Part shown: in pieces, positions 44,631-54,625 of the stretch
Position numbering within the stretch: the first letter of the stretch is position 1
How the letters are laid out: each line of letters opens with the position of its first letter
Source of the DNA: Rhizobium etli CFN 42
Lineage (GTDB): Bacteria > Pseudomonadota > Alphaproteobacteria > Rhizobiales > Rhizobiaceae
DNA length: 64,000 nt
Assembly (NCBI RefSeq): GCF_000092045.1
Contig: NC_007766.1
Location: forward strand, 124,001-188,000
Reading direction: 5' to 3'
The notes under the pieces: generated by a model
What the model was told of the DNA's origin: nothing
What the model saw: only the letters and a program-made list of their open reading frames with translations
Databases searched by the model: none
Program-made: the position numbers and the translations under genes

Positions 44631-44680
44631 ATCGAGGCAGCACCGCTTCGCTGTGGCGAGCGATAGGTGCGTCCGGCATT

Positions 44681-45436
44681 CTAAAGTCTTGCAGATTTGC
44701 CGGGCATATCTGCGTTGACACCGAGAAACTGCCTGAGCTCGGCAGTCTGCGGATTGGCGAAGACATCCTCCGGCCGGCCTGCTTCATGGACACGGCCCTG
44801 ATGCATGAAAACGACGCGACTGCAGACGTCGCGGGCGAACTTCATCTCGTGCGTGACCATCAGCAGCGTCATTCCCTCGGCGGCAAGTTCGCGCACGACC
44901 GCCAGAACTTCGGCCACCAGTTCCGGATCGAGCGCCGAGGTGATCTCGTCGCAGAGAAGGGCTGCCGGCTGCATGGCGAGCGCGCGGGCGATGGCGACGC
45001 GCTGCTGTTGCCCGCCCGAGAGCTCATCCGGAAAGGCACCGAACCTGTGACCCAGCCCCACACGCTCCAGCATCTTGCGGGCGGTGGCCTCGGCTTCCGC
45101 CTTGGGTGTCTTTTTGACCACCGTCTGCGACAGCATGACATTGCCGCCGGCAGTCAGATGCGGGAAGAGATTGAATTGCTGAAAGATCATGCCGACCTTC
45201 AGACGCAGCGCCTTCAGATGGACTTCGTCATCGATGAGTTGCGCCCCCGCCACGGAGATGGAACCGCTGGTGAGGGTCTCAAGACCATTGATGCAGCGAA
45301 GCAGGGTCGATTTGCCCGAACCGCTCTTGCCGATAATGGCAATGACCTCGCCAGGCTCGACATTCAGGTTGATGCCTTTCAGTACTTCGTTGGATCCGTA
45401 GCTCTTGCGGACGTCAGTGATTTCGATGAGCGACAT
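44681..45436 (-). CDS. Polar amino-acid ABC transporter, ATP-binding protein
   Basis: A 251-residue ABC ATPase: Walker A GKSGSGKS, Q-loop FQQFNLFP, signature LSGGQQQR, Walker B ALLCDEITSALDPE and the switch His in VTHEMKF. This is the GlnQ/HisP type for amino acids. The start at MSLIEI overlaps the permease gene ending at 45414 by 23 bases. It is the last gene of a five-gene minus-strand operon: GntR, binding protein, two permeases, ATPase. Confidence 0.95.
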   Translation of the reverse strand: MSLIEITDVRKSYGSNEVLKGINLNVEPGEVIAIIGKSGSGKSTLLRCINGLETLTSGSISVAGAQLIDDEVHLKALRLKVGMIFQQFNLFPHLTAGGNVMLSQTVVKKTPKAEAEATARKMLERVGLGHRFGAFPDELSGGQQQRVAIARALAMQPAALLCDEITSALDPELVAEVLAVVRELAAEGMTLLMVTHEMKFARDVCSRVVFMHQGRVHEAGRPEDVFANPQTAELRQFLGVNADMPGKSARL

Positions 45437-46073
45437 TGAGTTTTCTCTCCAGGATCTGGCTGCTTTTCGACAAGGGCCAGCAAAGGGCGAAATAGATGAG
45501 CGCCACGAGCCCATAGACGGTGAAGGGCTGGAAGGTGGCGTTGGTGACCACGGTGCCGGCCTTCGACAATTCGACGAAGCCGATGATCGAGGTCAGCGCC
45601 GTGCCCTTGATGATCTGAACGGAGAAACCGACGGTCGGCGGTATGGCAATCCTCAGCGCCTGCGGAAGGATGACGTAACGCATCTGCTGCAGACGCCCCA
45701 TGCCGAGGCTGGCGGAAGCTTCCCATTGCCCCTTCGCAACCGCTTCGACGCAGCCTCGCCAGATCTCGGTGAGAAAGGCGGCGCTCCACAGGATCAGCGC
45801 CAATCCCGCGGCAAGCCAAGCCGGCACGTCTATTCCGAAAAGGCCGAGACCGAAAAAGGCGATGAAGAGCTGCATCAGCAGCGGCGTGCCCTGGAAGAGC
45901 TCGATGTAATATTTTGCAAGTACCCTGGGGGGCTTGCGCCTGCTGATGCGCAGGAATAGCAGACACAAGCCAACCATGCCGCCACCGACGAACGAGACCA
46001 GCGAAAGAAGGACAGTCCAGCGGGTGGCGAGCAGCAGGTTGCGTAGGATGTCCCAAAGCGTGAACGTGATCAT
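45414..46073 (-). CDS. Polar amino-acid ABC transporter, permease
   Basis: A 219-residue HisM/GlnP-type permease with about five membrane helices (WTVLLSLVSFVGGGMVGLCL and others). The coupling motif is EIWRGCVEAVAKGQWEASAS, in which the EAA-like loop contacts the ATPase. YIELFQGTPLLMQLF is the standard early signature. Its start overlaps the end of the other permease by four bases. Confidence 0.94.
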   Translation of the reverse strand: MITFTLWDILRNLLLATRWTVLLSLVSFVGGGMVGLCLLFLRISRRKPPRVLAKYYIELFQGTPLLMQLFIAFFGLGLFGIDVPAWLAAGLALILWSAAFLTEIWRGCVEAVAKGQWEASASLGMGRLQQMRYVILPQALRIAIPPTVGFSVQIIKGTALTSIIGFVELSKAGTVVTNATFQPFTVYGLVALIYFALCWPLSKSSQILERKLNVAHRNH

Positions 46074-46741
46074 CGCACTGCCCTCCTGGGGAAGATGAAC
46101 CAGCCGATCAGGCCCAGCACCTGCCGCAGCAGGATCGCCAGCGCGAGATAGATTGATGTCGAGACGATATAGGCCTCGAAGGCGCGGAAGGTTCGCGATT
46201 GTATGAAATTCGCGGCGAAGGTCAGATCCTCGGCGGCGATCTGCGATACGACCGCTGAGCCGAGCATGACGATGACCACTTGCGACGACAGCGCCGGCCA
46301 GATGCGCTGTAACGACGGCACGAGAACGACATGGCGGAAAGTCTCGAAGCGCGTCATGGCGAGGCTCTCGCCTGCCTCGAACTGGCCTTTCGGCGTTGCC
46401 TGGATGCCGGCACGGATGATCTCGCAGCTATAGGCGCCGAGGTTGACGACCATGGCAAGGTTGGCGGCTGTCAATTCGGAAAGGTGGAGGCCGAGCGACG
46501 GCAGACCGAAAAAGATGAAGAAAAGCTGGATCAGGAACGGGGTGTTGCGGATCAGTTCGACGTAGGCCGCAACGATCGGCTTCAGCCAGGCCGGGCCGAG
46601 TGCCCGCACCCAGGCGCAGAAGATGCCGAGCGAAATGCCGAGCACACCGCCAATCGCGATAAGCTCCAGGGTAATCAGCACACCCTTGATGATCTCGGGA
46701 TAATATTGAAGCAGCCAACTGAATTCGAAATGGTAGCTCAA
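46070..46741 (-). CDS. Polar amino-acid ABC transporter, permease
   Basis: A 223-residue permease of the same family: VLITLELIAIGGVLGISLGI, ELIRNTPFLIQLFFIFFGLP, and the coupling loop EIIRAGIQATPKGQFEAGES. It pairs with the permease at 45414-46073 as a heterodimer. Overlap at its end with that gene shows co-translation. Confidence 0.94.
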   Translation of the reverse strand: MSYHFEFSWLLQYYPEIIKGVLITLELIAIGGVLGISLGIFCAWVRALGPAWLKPIVAAYVELIRNTPFLIQLFFIFFGLPSLGLHLSELTAANLAMVVNLGAYSCEIIRAGIQATPKGQFEAGESLAMTRFETFRHVVLVPSLQRIWPALSSQVVIVMLGSAVVSQIAAEDLTFAANFIQSRTFRAFEAYIVSTSIYLALAILLRQVLGLIGWFIFPRRAVR

Positions 46742-46817
46742 GGAATGTCCCCTCTTGCGGTGACGGAGCGCATGTCATCCCGCGGCCGCAGGAGACATGC
46801 GCGAGACCCCGGTTTCC

Positions 46818-47603
46818 TTACAGATCGGACGGCAGATCGGCACCGAGCCACTTCTGCGATATGGCGTTCAGCGTGCCATCGGCTTTGGCGGCGGCGACAA
46901 TGCCGTTCACCTTCTCCAGAAGCGCGGACTGTTCCTTGTTGAGGCCGATATAGCAGGGCGAGTTCTTGATCAGGAACTTGAGCTCCGGGCGCTTGGGAGG
47001 ATTTTTGGCGAGGATCGCAGCCGCCACGACGTTGCCGGTGGCAATGATGTCGACCTGGCCGGACAGGAAGGCGGAGATGGTGCCATTATTGTCCTCGTAA
47101 CGCTTTATCGTGGCATCGGCCGGCGCGATCTTCGTCAGCTCGAGATCCTCCACGGCGCCGCGCGTGACTCCGATGCTCTTGCCCGCGAGATCTTCCGCCT
47201 TGGCGACCGAAAGATCGGCCGGCCCGAACACGCCGTTGAAGAAGGGCGCGTAGGCGACCGAGAAATCGATCACCTTCTCGCGCTCCGGATTCTTGCCGAG
47301 GCTCGATATCACGAGATCGACCTTGTTCGTCTGCAGATAGGGGACGCGGTTGGCGCTCGTGACCGGCACCAGCTCGGCTTTGACGCCGAGCTTTTCGGCA
47401 ATGAGGTTGGCCATGTCGATATCGTAGCCCATGGGCGCCATATCGGTGCCGACACTGCCGAAGGGCGGGAAATCCTGCGGGACTGCGACACGCAGCGTAC
47501 CGCGCGCCGTAATATCGGCGAGAGCATCGGCGTGAGACGGCGCGTTGAAGCCGAAGGTCGCGGCCAGGGTCGCGATTGCGAAGAAGATCCGTCTTGTCAG
47601 CAT
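46818..47603 (-). CDS. Amino-acid ABC transporter, periplasmic binding protein
   Basis: A 261-residue type-II solute-binding protein. The signal peptide is MLTRRIFFAIATLAATFGFN, cleaved near SHA-DA. Ligand-site motifs are GTLRVAVPQDFPPFGSVG, GYDIDMANLIAEKLGV and KVDLVISSLGKNPEREKVID. The family is amino-acid type (HisJ/GlnH-like), but the exact ligand cannot be told. It is four bases from the preceding GntR gene. Confidence 0.93.
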   Translation of the reverse strand: MLTRRIFFAIATLAATFGFNAPSHADALADITARGTLRVAVPQDFPPFGSVGTDMAPMGYDIDMANLIAEKLGVKAELVPVTSANRVPYLQTNKVDLVISSLGKNPEREKVIDFSVAYAPFFNGVFGPADLSVAKAEDLAGKSIGVTRGAVEDLELTKIAPADATIKRYEDNNGTISAFLSGQVDIIATGNVVAAAILAKNPPKRPELKFLIKNSPCYIGLNKEQSALLEKVNGIVAAAKADGTLNAISQKWLGADLPSDL

Positions 47604-47607
47604 GTGT

Positions 47608-48357
47608 TTATTGCTCCTTTGAAGTTGTGGTTCTGGGGTCTGATTGCCGGGAGATGGCGGACGCGGCCTTTAGCGGAAGCGACAGGGAATTGCGCAGATC
47701 CGAAAGCGGATCCGGGCGCGCCGTGAGGTCGAGGCCCATTTCCACTTCATCAAGATGTTCGACGGAGAGCTCTGCGGCTCTGACGAAATCCCCTGACTGC
47801 ATGGCCTCAAAAATACGGCAGTGCCCCTCGTGGGACTGCGCCGCATGAAATTCGGATTGGTAGAGCATCGAAATGAGAATCGTCCTCGCGGTCAGGTCGC
47901 GCAGGATGTCGACGATGATCGTGTTCCCGCTCAATTCCGCGATACGGATATGGAAATCGCCCATCAAATAGGTCAAGCGCTGGCGGTCGCCCGCCGCCAT
48001 TGCATTCCTCTCCTCATTCAGATGGATGTCGAGAGCTTTGCGCCCCTCCTCCGTCAGTACGCCCATACTGCGCAGCAATCCGGCCTCGACGACACGCCTC
48101 GCCTCATAAACGGCGATCGCATCCTCAGCGGAGGGCTCGACGACGAACCAGCCGCGCCGGGGGCTGACATGCACGATGCCGCGTGTCTCCAGACGCATCA
48201 TGGCTTCACGGACACGGGTTCGGGACACGCCGAAAAGCACTGCCAGCTGATTTTCGCCAAGACGGGTGCCCGGCCGGATCTTGGCAGAAAGGATCCCGGA
48301 GACGATCGCTGCCTCAATGGATTTCTGCGTGGTCTCGGATGTGTGGCTATCTTGCAT
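47608..48357 (-). CDS. GntR family regulator with FCD domain
   Basis: A 249-residue FadR-subfamily repressor. The N-terminal winged helix is TTQKSIEAAIVSGILSAKIR, PGTRLGENQLAVLFGVSRTR, VREAMMRLETRGIVHVSPRR. The C-terminal all-helical FCD domain has the metal-binding pattern D..FH (MGDFHIRIAELSGN) and H residues in SHEGHCRIF. The start at MQDSHTSE is used since upstream codons are atypical. It is the first gene of the transporter operon and likely a ligand-responsive repressor of it. The 270 bases before it hold its promoter. Confidence 0.92.
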   Translation of the reverse strand: MQDSHTSETTQKSIEAAIVSGILSAKIRPGTRLGENQLAVLFGVSRTRVREAMMRLETRGIVHVSPRRGWFVVEPSAEDAIAVYEARRVVEAGLLRSMGVLTEEGRKALDIHLNEERNAMAAGDRQRLTYLMGDFHIRIAELSGNTIIVDILRDLTARTILISMLYQSEFHAAQSHEGHCRIFEAMQSGDFVRAAELSVEHLDEVEMGLDLTARPDPLSDLRNSLSLPLKAASAISRQSDPRTTTSKEQ

Positions 48358-48630
48358 ACAAGACGGGAAGCAAAGCGCGTGCCAAAACCCCGCGCTCCAG
48401 GTTTTCCAACCGTCACGAATTTTTGGCGCATAATCTGCCTGCCGGAGGTGCAGACTGGACGTAATTTGGGCGAGCGCCCGCCCCTCCCCCGGCCATCGCC
48501 GCCGCTCAAAGACCCGATCTCCGCGATCCGGATGGCAGCACTTTGGTCGACCGGCTGGCGCGCGTCGTAGCCCAGCTCTACGGCCAAGCCGGCCGTCTAT
48601 CAGCCGGCCCGTTTCAGCCAACCCGAAGGG

Positions 48631-48760
48631 CCGGGCATGTTTCCGCCAGAATCAGAGGCGATCGGCTCGGACGTACCTTGTGGGGGTATGCCCATCGCCA
48701 ATCGCCTCTGCCCTGACGAAAACCTGCTCCGGCAGAATGCTTCAAGCTAACCCGGAAAAG
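48631..48760 (-). repeat. ~130 bp intergenic repeat, copy 2 (inverted to copy 1)
   Basis: Its reverse complement matches 44503-44630, sharing for example GAAGCAYTCTGCCGGAGCAG and GTACGTCCGAGCCGATCGCC. It lies three bases past the stop of the second ABC ATPase gene. The two copies face each other across the whole first transporter operon. Confidence 0.8.
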
Positions 48761-48762
48761 CT

Positions 48763-49533
48763 CTAATTGAAGCTCGAGGTCTTGAGAAATTCCGCCAACC
48801 GTTCGGTCTTCGGGCGCACAAACATTTCCTTCGGATCGCCCTCCTCGCAGATGACGCCCTGGTTCATGAAGATCACGCGGGACGAAACCTCGTAGGCGAA
48901 ACGCATCTCATGAGTGACGAGCAGCATGGTCATGCCGTCGGCGGCAAGCCCCTTGATCACCTGCAGGACTTCGCCCACCAGTTCCGGGTCGAGCGCTGAG
49001 GTCACCTCGTCAAACAGCATCAGCCGCGGCGACATGGCGATAGCGCGGGCAATTGCGACGCGCTGCTGCTGGCCGCCGGAGAGCTGACCGGGATAATGGT
49101 TGGCGCGGGCGGCAAGGCCGACGCGGTCGAGCCATTTTTCGGCAATGATGCGGGCTTCCGGCTTCGTCATCTTCTTCACCTTGACGAGGCCGAGCATGAC
49201 GTTTTCGGCCGCACTCATATGCGGGAAGAGATTGAACTGCTGAAAAGCCATGCCGGTCAGGGCGCGCTGGCGCGCAATCTCCTTCTCGCTCTTGCGCCGC
49301 CGCGTCGCGCCGTCGACGTGATAGCCGATCTCCTCGCCGTCGAGGCTGATCGTGCCGCCCTGGAATTCCTCAAGCATGTTGACGCAGCGCAGCAAGGTGG
49401 TCTTGCCGGAGCCGGAGGAGCCGATGATGGAGATGACCTCGCCTTCCTGAACGGCGCAATCGACCCCCTTGAGAACTTCGTGGATACCGTAAGTCTTGCG
49501 CAGACCCTTGATGTCGAGAATGGTCTTGGCCAT
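48763..49533 (-). CDS. Polar amino-acid ABC transporter, ATP-binding protein
   Basis: A 256-residue ABC ATPase: Walker A GSSGSGKT, an inserted charged loop ([20 protein letters not shown]) typical of HisP-like proteins, Q-loop [44 protein letters not shown] precedes the ATG. It is the last gene of the second transporter operon, whose order is binding protein, permease, permease, ATPase. This operon has no regulator gene of its own. Confidence 0.95.
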   Translation of the reverse strand: MAKTILDIKGLRKTYGIHEVLKGVDCAVQEGEVISIIGSSGSGKTTLLRCVNMLEEFQGGTISLDGEEIGYHVDGATRRRKSEKEIARQRALTGMAFQQFNLFPHMSAAENVMLGLVKVKKMTKPEARIIAEKWLDRVGLAARANHYPGQLSGGQQQRVAIARAIAMSPRLMLFDEVTSALDPELVGEVLQVIKGLAADGMTMLLVTHEMRFAYEVSSRVIFMNQGVICEEGDPKEMFVRPKTERLAEFLKTSSFN

Positions 49534-49544
49534 CGGAAGGCTCC

Positions 49545-50204
49545 TCAGGACGGCAGTGCGGTCTTGCGCTCGACATATTTGCCGAAGTGCTCGATGCCGT
49601 AGTTGACGATGAAATAGAGACCGCCGGCCAGAAAATAGAACTGGAGGCTCATGAAATTGCGGGAAATGATCTCCTGCGTGCGCAGGAGAAGCTCCGCGAC
49701 ACCGATGACGGAGAGCAGCGTCGAGGCCTTCACCATCTCGGCCGCCGTATTCACCCATGCCGGCAGACATTGGCGCATGGCCTGCGGCCACAGCACCGAA
49801 GTAAAGGTCTGGGCAAAGGTCAGGCCGATCGCCTTGGCGGCTTCGGTCTGGCCCTTCGGGATCGCCTGAAGCGCTCCGCGCACGATTTCGCCGACATGCG
49901 ACGAGCAGAAGACGGCAAGCGCGAGCACGCCAGCGGAGAACGGTCCGAGATCGAGACCGACCGCGGCGGAGACGTAATAGCTTGCCAGCACCAGCACGAG
50001 CACCGGCGTGCCGCGGATGATATCGGTATAGGCCCGCACGATCAGGCGCAAAACGATGCCGCCATAGACGAGCGCCAGACCGACGAAAACGCCGAGGACG
50101 GAGCCAGCGAGAATGGCCAGCAGGGAGATCGACACCGTCATCGCAATGCCGTTCATGATGACGTAGCGGGCGATCCAGAGCTGTTCCAGAAAAGTGTGAG
50201 ACAT
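49545..50204 (-). CDS. Polar amino-acid ABC transporter, permease
   Basis: A 219-residue permease starting [20 protein letters not shown]. It has about five helices, with [20 protein letters not shown] and the coupling loop [20 protein letters not shown]. Its start is six bases from the stop of the other permease gene. HisQ/HisM class. Confidence 0.94.
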   Translation of the reverse strand: MSHTFLEQLWIARYVIMNGIAMTVSISLLAILAGSVLGVFVGLALVYGGIVLRLIVRAYTDIIRGTPVLVLVLASYYVSAAVGLDLGPFSAGVLALAVFCSSHVGEIVRGALQAIPKGQTEAAKAIGLTFAQTFTSVLWPQAMRQCLPAWVNTAAEMVKASTLLSVIGVAELLLRTQEIISRNFMSLQFYFLAGGLYFIVNYGIEHFGKYVERKTALPS

Positions 50205-50209
50205 CGGGT

Positions 50210-50872
50210 CTATCTCGGCAGGGCCAGACGGCGCTCGACGAGGCGCATCAAAGCGGCGATGAGGAAACAGGTCGCGACATAGAGGGCTGATGTAACCATC
50301 CATGTTTCGATGACGCGGAAGCTCTCGACATTGATCTTGCGGGCGGCAAAGGTCAGCTCGGGCACGGCGATGGCGGCGGCGAGCGAGGTGTCCTTGAAGA
50401 GCGAGATGATCGTCGAGGAGAGTGATGGCAGCACGTTGCGCAGCATCAGCGGTGCGATGATCGAGCTGCGGATCTGCATTGCCGTCAGGCCGATGGCGAG
50501 GCCGGCTTCCGTCAATCCTCTCGGAATCGACAGCAGTCCGGCGCGGAACACCTCGGCGAGATAGGCGCCGGAATAGAGCGAAAGAACCAGCACGAAGCTT
50601 TTCATTTTGTCGAGGCGCAAGCCCATCTGCGGCAGCGCGAAAAAGGCGAAAAGCACCAGGACGAGAATCGGCAGGTTGCGAATGACAGTGACATAGACGC
50701 GCGCCGGCACGAGCGCGAAGCGGCTCGTCGACGTCAGCGCGAAAGCCACGACAAGACCGATCGCGGCCCCGATCAGGATCGAGATCACGGCAAGACCGAG
50801 GCTGAGGGCAAGTCCGCTTAAGAGAAAGTCGAAATTGCGCCAGACGGCTGCGAAATTCAGTGTGTAACCCAT
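50210..50872 (-). CDS. Polar amino-acid ABC transporter, permease
   Basis: A 220-residue permease starting [20 protein letters not shown]. Signature segments are [20 protein letters not shown] and [20 protein letters not shown]. It partners with the permease at 49545-50204. The 160 bases upstream, to the binding-protein gene, are non-coding and may hold a processing or attenuation site. Confidence 0.94.
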   Translation of the reverse strand: MGYTLNFAAVWRNFDFLLSGLALSLGLAVISILIGAAIGLVVAFALTSTSRFALVPARVYVTVIRNLPILVLVLFAFFALPQMGLRLDKMKSFVLVLSLYSGAYLAEVFRAGLLSIPRGLTEAGLAIGLTAMQIRSSIIAPLMLRNVLPSLSSTIISLFKDTSLAAAIAVPELTFAARKINVESFRVIETWMVTSALYVATCFLIAALMRLVERRLALPR

Positions 50873-51036
50873 ACGGGTCCTTTCAGACCGGAGCATGTCG
50901 CCGAGTCTGCGAGCGGCCCGGAAGACGTCATGGTCCAACCATTCGAGTCAGAAGTGGACTTAGATCTTAGCCCGACCTGGACCAAGATCATCCTAATCCA
51001 GCGGAGCGGGAAGCAAGCTCCCGCCCCGCATCGCGG

Positions 51037-51876
51037 TCACTTGTATTCGACTGGGAAGCCGATCTGCGGCGGCGCCAGATCCTTGCCGAACCAGGTCTTG
51101 AAGGATTTGGCATAGAAGTCGAACTCGACACCGGTCATCGCTTCGTGAAGAGCGGTATTGACGAAGTTCAGCCAGTCCTGATCACCGCGCTTGACGGCGC
51201 AGGCATAGGTCTGTGGATTCCAGCCGTAGCCGGCATCCTTGTAGCGGCCCGGGTTCTGCGTCATGTACCAGGCGAGCGACGACTGATCCGTGGCAGCGGC
51301 ATCGGCACGCCCCGACTCCAGCGCCTGATAGATCAGGTCGACGGATTCGTACTGGTCGACGGTCGCCTCCGGCAATGCCGCGTGCACCATAGATTCGGCA
51401 TAGACGTTCTGGAGAACCGAGATGGTGACCGAGGAGCCGGCAGCCTTCAGGGCGGCATAATCGGCATATTTTCCGTCCCCCTTGAGCATCAGGCCGACAC
51501 CCTCGCGATAATATGGAATAGTAAAGGCCACCTGCTGGGCGCGTTCGCCCGTAACCGTCATGAACTGGCAGGTGATGTCGACCTTGTCAGTGGTGATGTT
51601 CGGGATGCGAGCGTCCGAGGACTGGTTGACATATTCGATCTTATCGGGGTCGCCGAACAGGGCCTTGGCGACGATGTGGCCCATGTCGACATCGAAGCCC
51701 TGAAGCTTGTCGTCAGCGCTCTTGAAGTGCCAGGGCGCATTGGTGCTGCCCGTGCCGAGCACGAGATGGCCGCGGGCCAGCACTTCGTCGAGCTTGCTGC
51801 CGTCAGCCAGTGCAGGCGTGGACATGAGCGCGGCGGCGGCCAGCGACATCGCGCAGGTGCGAAAGGAAATGGTCAT
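51037..51876 (-). CDS. Amino-acid ABC transporter, periplasmic binding protein
   Basis: A 279-residue type-II solute-binding protein. The signal peptide is MTISFRTCAMSLAAAALMST, cleaved after ALA. Core motifs are GHLVLGTGSTNAPWHFKSAD, GFDVDMGHIVAKALFG and DKVDITCQFMTVTGERAQQV. The Cys in DITCQF is unusual for the family. It is the first gene of the second transporter operon. Ligand unknown. Confidence 0.93.
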   Translation of the reverse strand: MTISFRTCAMSLAAAALMSTPALADGSKLDEVLARGHLVLGTGSTNAPWHFKSADDKLQGFDVDMGHIVAKALFGDPDKIEYVNQSSDARIPNITTDKVDITCQFMTVTGERAQQVAFTIPYYREGVGLMLKGDGKYADYAALKAAGSSVTISVLQNVYAESMVHAALPEATVDQYESVDLIYQALESGRADAAATDQSSLAWYMTQNPGRYKDAGYGWNPQTYACAVKRGDQDWLNFVNTALHEAMTGVEFDFYAKSFKTWFGKDLAPPQIGFPVEYK

Positions 51877-52232
51877 GGCGTTCCCCTATGGATGGTTCCT
51901 TTATTCCAATATAATGGACGCATGTCTGTTTTACTGGAATAACGCATCAAGTGCCATTGGCGGTGAATTGTCAATGGGGCATGCCAAAAAAATGCGCAGC
52001 GGTGTGCATGACAGTTTTTTCGGCAGCGCAGCATTTTGCGGTTTTCGGTAACCCTCGCCAGCGGCGCCCTACATCGGGCGGCAGGGTATATGGAAGCGGA
52101 AGCCTTTCAGGCCCCGCAACAGGTGCCATCGCCGCCAGTTCGACGTGCAGCGCGAATATTCACTGACCTCTTGATGGGTTTAGGCACGCGGTCTCTTTCG
52201 AAGAGGCGTTACCCGCCGGAGCAGTGACTTTC
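51877..52232. other. Intergenic gap between binding-protein and DUF1217 genes
   Basis: The promoter region of the second transporter operon and the 3' flank of the DUF1217 gene. No gene or clear terminator is recognised. Confidence 0.4.
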
Positions 52233-54416
52233 TCAGCCGCTTTTCAATTGCGCCATCGCAAGCAGCGTATCGGCGCTGATCGTCGCCGAGCCGGTCAGGA
52301 TGGAAAGCGCTGTCGACGTGCCGCCGGTACCGTTGGCCATATCGTACATGGCGGTAAAGCGCTTGATCAGGTCGTCGACCTTGTCCGGATCGGCGAGGTC
52401 CTTGATGTCGATGAAATTCTCGATCATCTCGGCCTGCTTGTCGACGTCCATATTCGAGACATAGCTGGACAGGTTGAAGCTCGTCGTGAAAAATTCGAAC
52501 AGTGCGCTGTCGCCCAAAATGTCATAGGCACTCGAGATCTCCGGCGCCTCGCGTTCGAAATAGAGTGCAAGGCGCACGCCAGTGTTGCTGTCGCCCTGAT
52601 CATCCTCGAGCGTCAGCCTGACATAGGCGTCGACCGTCTCCAGGACGTCGCCGCGCTGCTGCACCGTCCCGGTAGGATCAGCCGAGATATTGCCGTCCCG
52701 GTCAAAGTTAAACGAGCCGACCAGTTCGGCGAAGCGGCTGTCTTCGAGCTTGTTGACGTAGCTGTCTTCGTCGTCGAGATCGGAGGAAAATATCTTCTCA
52801 AGGTCGTCCGACGTGACGTCCTCCGGATCCAAGCCCTTCGCCTCAAGCGCAAAGGCAACCAGCCGGTCGTCAGCGAGAAACTCGCTGGCAGAGGTGATCG
52901 TCGCCATCTGATCGCGGAAATACTCGATCTCCTCGTCCGCGGCGTCGGTCGCCTCGGTCAGCTCGTCGCCTTCGAGATAGCGGATCTTGTTCTGCTTGTA
53001 ATAAGCGGCATAGTCGTCGACGACGGATTCCGACATAGCCTGTAGGGGAACGGTCACATCGCCATCGCTGTCGAAGTTGAAAGCATTGCGGAATGCTTCG
53101 AACCGATCGTCCTTCAGACTGTTGACATAGCTCTTCGGATCGCCGGGATCACTTTCGAGGATCTTGCGGACTTCGCTTTTCGAGACCTCGCCGGAGTCTA
53201 TGCCAAATGCCCGCAGCGCCATTTCCCACAATTCAGGGAGATCGTCGTTGTCGTCATCGTCATCATCGGCGTTTGACACCAGGAAATCATCGATCGAGGT
53301 GATGCTGGCAATGCGTGTCGTATAGTTGTCAACCGCATCTTCCGTTTCAGTGTTGGCGATCAGCACCTGGTAGTTTTCATCGAATGCCGCCGTCGTCGCG
53401 GCCGTCTGTTCCGACGTCTGGGCCGTCTCGCCGTCTGCAAGCGCGCCGTCCTCATCGAAATTGAAGGCGTCGTGCAGGTCGGACAAGCCGATGGCGTCGG
53501 CGATATCGGCGCTTTTCAAAGCCGCGGAGATGAAATTGTCAGTTTCGGTATCGGAAAGACCGTAGGCCGTTCTGAGATAGGACACCAGCTTGTCGTCGCT
53601 CATTAATTGATCGACGGAGGTGATGTTTCCGATCTGTGCAGCGAAATAAGTATCATAAGCCTCCCCGGTCTCCGTGGAAGCGAGCGTCGACGAAGCCACG
53701 GCATAAGCGCTTGTCACCAGCGATAGCTGGTCTTCCGACATGACGTCGCCGTCGGTCGAGCCGTCCTCGCTGACATTGAAAGCCTTTGCCAGGCTGACAT
53801 AAACATCGTCGTCGAGCTGGTTGACGAAACTCTCGGAGTCGTCGAGATCGCTCGTCAGAACATCCTTCAGAAAGCTGGTCGAGGTGTATTCGGTGCTGAG
53901 GCCGAAAGCCGTCAGCACATAGTTCTTCAGCCGCGAGCTCGACAGCAAATCGTCGACTGATGTGATCGACGAGATATTCTCCTCGAAATAATCGGTCTCA
54001 TCCTCGATGTTCTCGGCTTCGGTATCGAAGGAGTCTTCGTAAGCGTCGAGCAGGCTGTCCCGCTGCTCATCCGATTGCGCCGTCTTCGTCTCGCCGGCGA
54101 ATTTGAAGGCGGCGGCGAACTCGGCATAGCGGCCGTCGCTCAAGCTGTTCGCGAAGCTCGATGAATCGCTGAGGTCGCTTTCCAGCACCTTCTTCATGAA
54201 GGCCTTGGCATAGGTCATGTCTTCGAGGCCGTAGGCCTTCATGGCGTAGGAATAGAGCTTGTAATCGCCCATGAATTCGTCGACGGTGGTGACCTTGTCG
54301 ATGTTTTCCTTGTAATAGGCGCTGTCGCGGGCAACCGTTGCCTGCGAAGCCACGCTGGAGAGACTGGCGTTGAGATTTCGCGCGACCGCGAGATAGCTTA
54401 CATACGTAGAAACCAA
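52233..54416 (-). CDS. DUF1217 protein with six tandem repeats
   Basis: A 727-residue acidic protein read from a TTG start with AGAGGA eight bases ahead. It consists of about six DUF1217 modules at residues 41-106, 148-215, 264-320, 370-448, 505-571 and 628-692. Each opens with 'I.SITSVDDLL.D..L..Y.L.A.GL' and most end in 'F..AFNFDxDG'. The FNFDSDG/FNFDRDG loops look like calcium-binding turns. DUF1217 proteins are found with rhizobial flagellar genes. The N-terminal YLAVARNLNASLSSVASQAT resembles a flagellar axial-protein start, so export through the flagellar route is possible. Confidence 0.88.
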   Translation of the reverse strand: MVSTYVSYLAVARNLNASLSSVASQATVARDSAYYKENIDKVTTVDEFMGDYKLYSYAMKAYGLEDMTYAKAFMKKVLESDLSDSSSFANSLSDGRYAEFAAAFKFAGETKTAQSDEQRDSLLDAYEDSFDTEAENIEDETDYFEENISSITSVDDLLSSSRLKNYVLTAFGLSTEYTSTSFLKDVLTSDLDDSESFVNQLDDDVYVSLAKAFNVSEDGSTDGDVMSEDQLSLVTSAYAVASSTLASTETGEAYDTYFAAQIGNITSVDQLMSDDKLVSYLRTAYGLSDTETDNFISAALKSADIADAIGLSDLHDAFNFDEDGALADGETAQTSEQTAATTAAFDENYQVLIANTETEDAVDNYTTRIASITSIDDFLVSNADDDDDDNDDLPELWEMALRAFGIDSGEVSKSEVRKILESDPGDPKSYVNSLKDDRFEAFRNAFNFDSDGDVTVPLQAMSESVVDDYAAYYKQNKIRYLEGDELTEATDAADEEIEYFRDQMATITSASEFLADDRLVAFALEAKGLDPEDVTSDDLEKIFSSDLDDEDSYVNKLEDSRFAELVGSFNFDRDGNISADPTGTVQQRGDVLETVDAYVRLTLEDDQGDSNTGVRLALYFEREAPEISSAYDILGDSALFEFFTTSFNLSSYVSNMDVDKQAEMIENFIDIKDLADPDKVDDLIKRFTAMYDMANGTGGTSTALSILTGSATISADTLLAMAQLKSG

Positions 54417-54554
54417 CGTCCGTCCTCTTTATAGGCGCGTCAGCGCGCGCGAAAGCCTGCCGGCAGCCACGGTGGAACTTTTCGTCTTTGCGGGAATGTC
54501 GTCGCCGGTCATGGCGAAGCACAGCCACTTACATGTGGCCGAATCGACTTAACG

Positions 54555-54568
54555 GAACTCTACAGTTC
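54555..54568. promoter_or_regulatory. GAACT-N4-AGTTC palindrome upstream of the DUF1217 gene
   Basis: GAACTCTACAGTTC, followed by TATAA. The same architecture occurs at 55381-55394 (GAACTCATAAGTTC, followed by TGTAA). The two flank the TetR gene, making them candidate TetR operators. The rest of 54417-54625 shows no gene. Confidence 0.6.
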
Positions 54569-54625
54569 TATAAATTATCCAATCGGGAATTGGAAGCTTG
54601 AAATGGAGGGGTCTCCACAATCAGT

